A DNA stretch of 34,114 nt, taken from contig JAATGN010000023.1 of NCBI GenBank assembly GCA_015654615.1, positions 1 through 34,114 on the forward strand, written 5' to 3'. The translations under genes were made by a program, and so were the position numbers. Source of the stretch: Rhodospirillales bacterium (GTDB taxonomy: Bacteria > Pseudomonadota > Alphaproteobacteria > Rhodospirillales > Magnetospirillaceae). Below are positions 30,527-34,114 of this stretch, in pieces. Every line of letters begins with the position of its first letter. Positions within the stretch are counted from its first letter, which is position 1. The notes beneath the pieces are model-generated. The model saw only the letters and a program-made list of their open reading frames with translations, had not been told where the DNA came from and ran no database searches.

Positions 30527-30553
30527 TATGATCCGCGAATGCGCCGGATCATA
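30527..30553. promoter_or_regulatory. 9-bp perfect inverted repeat over a candidate ygiQ promoter
   Basis: TATGATCCG, a 9-nt loop and CGGATCATA form a perfect inverted repeat in the 123-bp gap between copA and ygiQ. On the minus strand the first arm holds TATGAT, a good -10 hexamer for ygiQ (start at 30505); the -35 (TTCCAA at 18 bp) is weak. It may be an operator over the promoter or a hairpin at the copA 3' end. No T-run follows. Confidence 0.4.
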
Positions 30554-30628
30554 GGCGAAAAAGCCGGCGGATTGGAAGCGTTGCAGGGCTGAGCGGCCGT
30601 ATTCCCCCGCGATTCTCGGGACGAAGCC

Positions 30629-32617
30629 TCAGCGAAGCGGCGTCCAGCGCAATCTGAGCGCGTTGCCGATGACGCTGACCGAACTCAGCGCCATGGCGGC
30701 GGCGGCGATGATCGGGCTCAGCGTCCAGCCGAACAGCGGATAGAAAACGCCGGCCGCGACGGGGATGCCGAGGGCGTTGTAGACGAAGGCCAGAAACAGA
30801 TTCTGCCGGATGTTGCCCATCGTCGCCCGGCTGAGCGCCCGGGCCCGGGCGATTCCCGCCAGATCGCCCTTCACCAGGGTGAGGCCGGCGCTTTGGATGG
30901 CCACCTCGGTTCCGGTCCCCATGGCCACGCCGACATCGGCTTCGGCCAGGGCCGGCGCATCGTTGACGCCGTCGCCGGCCATGGCGACGATCCGGCCCTC
31001 GGCCTTGAGCTGTTTGACGATCTGGTGTTTGTCCTCGGGCAAGACCTCGGCACGGACCTCGGAAATCCCCAGCTTTCGCGCCACCGCCTCGGCGGTCGTC
31101 CGATTGTCGCCGGTCAGCATGACGAGGCGAATCCCGTCGGCCCGGAGACGGGCCAGGGCATCGGCGGTCGAAGCCTTCACCGGGTCGGCCACGGCCACGG
31201 CGCCGGCCGCTTTGCCGTCGACGGCGACGAACAGAACGGTCGCCCCGTCTTGCCGAAGCGCCTCGGCCTCGGCTTCGATCTGTTCCAGGCCGACCTGTTC
31301 GTCGTCCATCAGCGCGCGGTTGCCAAGGGCCACATGCCGGCCGTCGACGGTCCCGACGACGCCTTTGCCGGTTACCGAATCGAAGCTCTCGGCGTCTTTG
31401 ACCGAAAGGTTCCGCGTCCGCGCCGCCGCCACGATCGCCGCCGCCAGGGGATGCTCGCTGGAACGCTCCAGGCTGGCCGCCAGGACCAGCAGCGGCGCCT
31501 CCTCGAAGCCGGGGCCGACCAGCAGTCTGGTCACTTGCGGTTTTCCCTCGGTCAGAGTCCCGGTTTTGTCGATGACGACGGTGTCGACCTTTTCCAGCCG
31601 TTCCAGCGCTTCGGCCGATTTGATCAGGATGCCGGCCTGGGCGCCGCGGCCGACGCCCACCATGATCGACATCGGCGTCGCCAGGCCAAGGGCGCAGGGG
31701 CAGGCGATAATCAGCACGGAAACGGCGGAGATCAGGCCGTAGACGAAGGCCGGGGCGGGCCCCCAGATCATCCAGGCGATGAAGGAAAGCAGGGCGATCC
31801 CGATCACCGCCGGAACGAAATAGCCGGCAAACACATCGGCGATCCGCTGGATCGGGGCGCGCGATCGCTGCGCTTCGCCGACCATGCCGACGATGCGGGC
31901 CAGCACCGTATCGGCCCCGACCTTGTCGGCCCGCATCACCAGGCCGCCGGTCTGGTTGATCGTTCCGCCGATGAGTTTTTCGCCGGGTCCCTTGACGGCC
32001 GGCATGGACTCGCCGGTGACCAGCGACTCATCGACGCTGCTCTGTCCTTCGAGAACCTCGCCGTCCACCGGCACCGCGTCGCCCGGACGCACGCGAAGGC
32101 GATCCCCCGCCGCGACACGTTCGAGCGGAACCTCCTCGTCTTGTCCGTCCTCGGCCAGCCGCAAAGCCGTCTTCGGAGCCAGCTTCAACAATGCGCGGAT
32201 GGCGCCGCCGGTCCGCTCGCGGGCTTGCAGTTCCAGCATCTGCCCGAGCAGCACCAGGACCGTGATGGCCGCCGCCGCCTCGTAATAGACCGCGACCATG
32301 CCGTGCGGATCGCGGAATTCCGGCGGAAAGACACCAGGCAGGACGGTCGCCGCGAGGCTGAACAGATAGGCGACGCCGACGCCCAGGCCGACCAGGGAAA
32401 ACATGTTCAGCGAGCCCGTCGCGAAGGAGCGCCAGCAGCGTTCGAGCAAAGGCCATCCGGCCCACAGCACCACCGGCGTGGCCAGGAAAAACTGGGTCCA
32501 CAGGGCGATCGGGGGCGGGATCAGGTCCGCCAGACGAAGGCTGGGGACGTGCCCGGCCATGGCCAGGACGACCAGCGGCACGGTCAAGGCGCCGCCGATC
32601 CAGAAGCGGCGAGTCAT
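30629..32617 (-). CDS. copA: Copper-type P1B ATPase, transport and catalytic part
   Basis: ATP-driven heavy-metal exporter of the inner membrane. 662 residues, with two N-terminal membrane helix pairs, actuator domain with TGES (201-204), the metal-binding CPC (306-308) in [15 protein letters not shown], phosphorylation site DKTGTLTEG (Asp350), the SEHPL motif, [10 protein letters not shown], and a C-terminal helix pair containing the family residues [12 protein letters not shown] and [14 protein letters not shown] plus YN and MxxSS indicate Cu+ (or Ag+). There is no HMA domain. In homologues a YHS/HMBD module precedes MTRRFW in one chain; here that module is encoded just upstream in the same frame but separated by one TAA. 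No ribosome-binding site precedes ATG 32617. Confidence 0.92.
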   Translation of the reverse strand: MTRRFWIGGALTVPLVVLAMAGHVPSLRLADLIPPPIALWTQFFLATPVVLWAGWPLLERCWRSFATGSLNMFSLVGLGVGVAYLFSLAATVLPGVFPPEFRDPHGMVAVYYEAAAAITVLVLLGQMLELQARERTGGAIRALLKLAPKTALRLAEDGQDEEVPLERVAAGDRLRVRPGDAVPVDGEVLEGQSSVDESLVTGESMPAVKGPGEKLIGGTINQTGGLVMRADKVGADTVLARIVGMVGEAQRSRAPIQRIADVFAGYFVPAVIGIALLSFIAWMIWGPAPAFVYGLISAVSVLIIACPCALGLATPMSIMVGVGRGAQAGILIKSAEALERLEKVDTVVIDKTGTLTEGKPQVTRLLVGPGFEEAPLLVLAASLERSSEHPLAAAIVAAARTRNLSVKDAESFDSVTGKGVVGTVDGRHVALGNRALMDDEQVGLEQIEAEAEALRQDGATVLFVAVDGKAAGAVAVADPVKASTADALARLRADGIRLVMLTGDNRTTAEAVARKLGISEVRAEVLPEDKHQIVKQLKAEGRIVAMAGDGVNDAPALAEADVGVAMGTGTEVAIQSAGLTLVKGDLAGIARARALSRATMGNIRQNLFLAFVYNALGIPVAAGVFYPLFGWTLSPIIAAAAMALSSVSVIGNALRLRWTPLR

Positions 32618-32626
32618 GTTGCGCAG

Positions 32627-32953
32627 TTAGAGGTTGGGCCCCTGGTCGGCGGACGCCGTCACCGGTTCCAGCGCCATCCCGCAGATCGGGCAGTCTCCGG
32701 GACCGTCCTGGCGGATCTCGGGGTGCATCGGGCAGGTGTAGGGCCGGCCGCCGGGAAGCGCTTCAGGCGCGACACCGTGAGCGGCCGCCTCGACCGCGGG
32801 GCTCGCATATTTGCCCGGTTCGGCCAGGAACTTCGCCCGGCACCCGGCCGAGCAGAAATAATAGGTTCGGCCGTCGTGATCGGCCTGCGGCGTCGCTTTT
32901 CCGGGGTCGACGGTCATGCCGCAGACCGGATCCTTGATCGTCGGCGCGGTCAA
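32627..32953 (-). CDS. copA: YHS + heavy-metal-binding domains, detached N-terminus of the copper ATPase
   Basis: 108 residues: a YHS domain (DPVCGMTV, then YYFCSAGCRAKFLAEPGKY, 8-49) followed by the HMBD module YTCPMHPEIRQDGPGDCPICGMALEP (72-97). Both bind copper or similar metals in CopA/SilP-type ATPases. The ORF ends PNL-TAA, and reading through gives LRNMTRRFW, the first residues of the ATPase, in frame. Homologues read NPEL-x-DMTRRFW here, so TAA stands where Glu is usual, a one-base change. The start is TTG 32953: no ATG or GTG is in frame upstream before a stop, and GGGGGA lies 6 nt before it. It may be a working separate subunit or a broken gene. Confidence 0.85.
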   Translation of the reverse strand: MTAPTIKDPVCGMTVDPGKATPQADHDGRTYYFCSAGCRAKFLAEPGKYASPAVEAAAHGVAPEALPGGRPYTCPMHPEIRQDGPGDCPICGMALEPVTASADQGPNL

Positions 32954-33397
32954 CGGCCGTTCCCCCGATGATCCGGCCGATTCCGAGAGAGTCGTTCCAT
33001 GTCGTTCTCCAATTTCCGGATGGGTCGAGCTTGCGGATAAATACCGCCCTTACCCTCCCGCCGCCGCGGGCCCTGACGAGGCGAGAGGCGGGCCCGTCAA
33101 ATTCAACCGCCATGATGTCACGGGGTCGACACTGCTTCGTGTAACGGCCGGAAACGAATTGTGAAGAAATGTGGCGGCCCTTCGCGGCACCACCCGGTTC
33201 CGCCGTGACGGCATCGGACACGGGGAATGACTTGCCGATTGAAGTCCTCATCGATCCAAGGGCCGTCGTTGTCAACGGCTTTCCAAGTCAAAGCGAAGAT
33301 AGGCGGCGCCATGGCGCGAAGATAGGTTCGGGAACTACTCAGCAGCGTCTTGCGTGCGGGGCGCCCCCCGAAGCCGGCGACCGTCGGTCATTGCAGC

Positions 33398-33420
33398 GCG
33401 GGACGGCCGCTCCGTCCCGC
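33398..33420. repeat. Perfect 9-bp GC-rich hairpin
   Basis: GCGGGACGG-CCGCT-CCGTCCCGC: perfect 9-bp stem with 5-nt loop in the divergent region, 155 bp upstream of the YtkA-like start. No T-run follows on either strand, so an intrinsic terminator is unlikely. Confidence 0.5.
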
Positions 33421-33478
33421 AAGGAGCGTCGGCTGGGTAGATTCCGCATCCAGGCCGACGGCGGAAAAGTTCGCGCAA

Positions 33479-33495
33479 ATGTTACACTATGTTAC
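33479..33495 (+). promoter_or_regulatory. Direct repeat ATGTTAC, 10-bp period
   Basis: ATGTTAC occurs at 33479 and again at 33489, about 80-95 bp before the YtkA-like start. One helical turn apart on the same face, this suits tandem binding of a dimeric response regulator (OmpR/CopR type) or similar. No known consensus is matched. Confidence 0.35.
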
Positions 33496-33575
33496 GCGCA
33501 ATCCTTATCGCGGACGTGTACCCATACCGGGGTCGAACGAGGTTCGATCTTTGTCAGACCATCGGAGAAACCGCG

Positions 33576-33980
33576 ATGAAGTATTTGGTAAATGGGGGCG
33601 TCCTGGCGGCGGTCACTGGTGCCTTTATGATCTGTGCCGCCGGGAATGCTTTTGCCGATCCCAAGGATTATCGGTTCGAAGCCGTCCAGGCCCACGTCGC
33701 CGCGGCCAGCGATACCGTGGTGTCGGTGCGGCTGATCCACATCCCGGACAACAAGCCGGTGCCGGACGCGGTCATTTTCAGCAGCAAGATGGAAATGCCG
33801 ATGCCAGGAATGGCGCCGATGGTCACCAAGGTCGCGGCGATCAAGCCGGTCAAGCCCGGCGAATATCCCTTTCAGACCGATTTGTCGGCCGGCGGCGGCT
33901 GGACGCTCAGTCTCTCCGCCAAGGTGCAGGGCGAGAGCGGGACGATCGCCGGCTCGGTTCCCTTCATGGCGATGAAATAG
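33576..33980 (+). CDS. Periplasmic YtkA/FixH-like protein with Met-rich motif
   Basis: 134 residues. Sec signal peptide (MKYLVNGGVLAAVTGAFMICAAGNAFA, cleavage likely after AFA at 27), then one immunoglobulin-like YtkA/FixH domain (SVRLIHIPDNKPVPDAVIFSS to SAKVQGESGTIAGSVPFMA). Residues 71-82, KMEMPMPGMAPM, are rich in Met and could bind Cu(I) or Ag(I). Such genes often precede CusABC-type efflux operons; the next ORF starts 25 bp on and is also exported. ATG 33576 follows GGAGA by about 8 nt; the ORF-track start at 33489 is too far upstream to carry a signal peptide. Likely a metal-tolerance accessory; exact role unknown. Confidence 0.8.
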   Translation: MKYLVNGGVLAAVTGAFMICAAGNAFADPKDYRFEAVQAHVAAASDTVVSVRLIHIPDNKPVPDAVIFSSKMEMPMPGMAPMVTKVAAIKPVKPGEYPFQTDLSAGGGWTLSLSAKVQGESGTIAGSVPFMAMK

Positions 33981-34005
33981 CAACGGCGGCGAGCGAGGGG
34001 CAGGA

Positions 34006-34114
34006 ATGATGGCGATAAGCAAATGGGGCGCCCTGTCGCTGATCGGCCTGCTGCTGTCCTTGCCCTTCGACGCGCGGGCCGCCGAAATGGTCCATCAGGG
34101 CATGTCCGGCAGCG
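34006..34114 (+). CDS. Start of an exported protein (cut by window edge)
   Basis: Only 36 codons are visible. MMAISKWGALSLIGLLLSLP is followed by FDARA-AEMVHQGMSGS, a clear Sec signal peptide with likely cleavage after ARA. GAGGGG lies 5 nt before ATG 34006; a second ATG follows at once. The mature start contains Met and His. Given the preceding YtkA-like gene and copA, an efflux periplasmic adaptor (CusB-like) or outer-membrane TolC-type protein is likely, but the visible part is too short to decide. Confidence 0.6.
   Translation, partial: MMAISKWGALSLIGLLLSLPFDARAAEMVHQGMSGS

Larger units (their letters stand above)
32954..33575. other. Divergent intergenic region between copA and the YtkA-like gene
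   Basis: 622 bp with no convincing gene; the listed ORFs lack family features. It contains the heptamer GTTACAC twice, once on each strand pointing toward the gene on that side (33136-33142 minus, 33481-33487 plus), the 12-bp palindrome GCGCCATGGCGC (33306-33317), a small palindrome at 33379-33389, and a strong hairpin at 33398-33420. A typical CueR (MerR-type) dyad was not found. Probably holds divergent, metal-controlled promoters; this is inference. Confidence 0.5.

Noticed and set aside
33169-33579. Plus-strand ORF of 136 residues in the copper divergent region
   Set aside because: Arg/Gly-rich with no recognisable domain, no signal peptide, and it runs through the palindromes, the hairpin and the promoter region of the next gene.

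Overview
The window reads as chromosome of a high-GC, Gram-negative alphaproteobacterium, probably Rhodospirillales-like. The evidence is a complete, tightly packed dcw cluster, a MurE with the meso-diaminopimelate motif DNPR, a Tat-exported molybdenum hydroxylase with a periplasmic c-type cytochrome, and a bacterial RNase P RNA. The family placement is inference; no 16S or other taxonomic marker is present.

Positions 1-17736 (minus strand) hold an entire division and cell-wall operon. In transcription order it is mraZ-rsmH-ftsL-ftsI-murE-murF-mraY-murD-ftsW-murG-murC-murB-ddl-ftsQ-ftsA-ftsZ, with ftsZ cut by the left edge. Most junctions overlap as ATGA or GTGA, so translation is coupled throughout. 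The genes build UDP-MurNAc-pentapeptide (MurB-F, Ddl), lipid I and II (MraY, MurG), septal glycan (FtsW, FtsI) and the early divisome (FtsZ, FtsA, FtsQ, FtsL). Upstream of mraZ is a TGGG array with an exact 10-bp period, which looks like the autoregulatory MraZ operator.

Positions 18068-23066 (minus strand) hold rnpB (RNase P RNA) with its own promoter, an exact CRP-type palindrome, an AmpD/AmiD-type amidase with a peptidoglycan-binding tail, a long inverted-repeat element, and an overlapping set djlA-like / uup / EamA exporter.

Positions 23321-27299 (plus strand) are a three-gene operon for a periplasmic molybdenum hydroxylase: triheme cytochrome c, [2Fe-2S] subunit and Tat-exported molybdopterin subunit. 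A dense array of hairpins follows it. Then, on the minus strand, come an AT-richer FkbM methyltransferase, a ygiQ radical SAM gene split by a frameshift, and a copper-type P1B ATPase whose N-terminal metal-binding module is cut from the pump by one in-frame TAA. A 622-bp divergent intergenic region separates this from a plus-strand gene for a Met-rich periplasmic YtkA/FixH-like protein and the start of another exported protein, probably part of a metal-efflux locus.

I found no unmistakably new multi-gene system. The most interesting signals are the split copA, the frameshifted ygiQ next to it, the phased TGGG array, the CRP-type site before rnpB, and the long low-complexity tail on FtsL.
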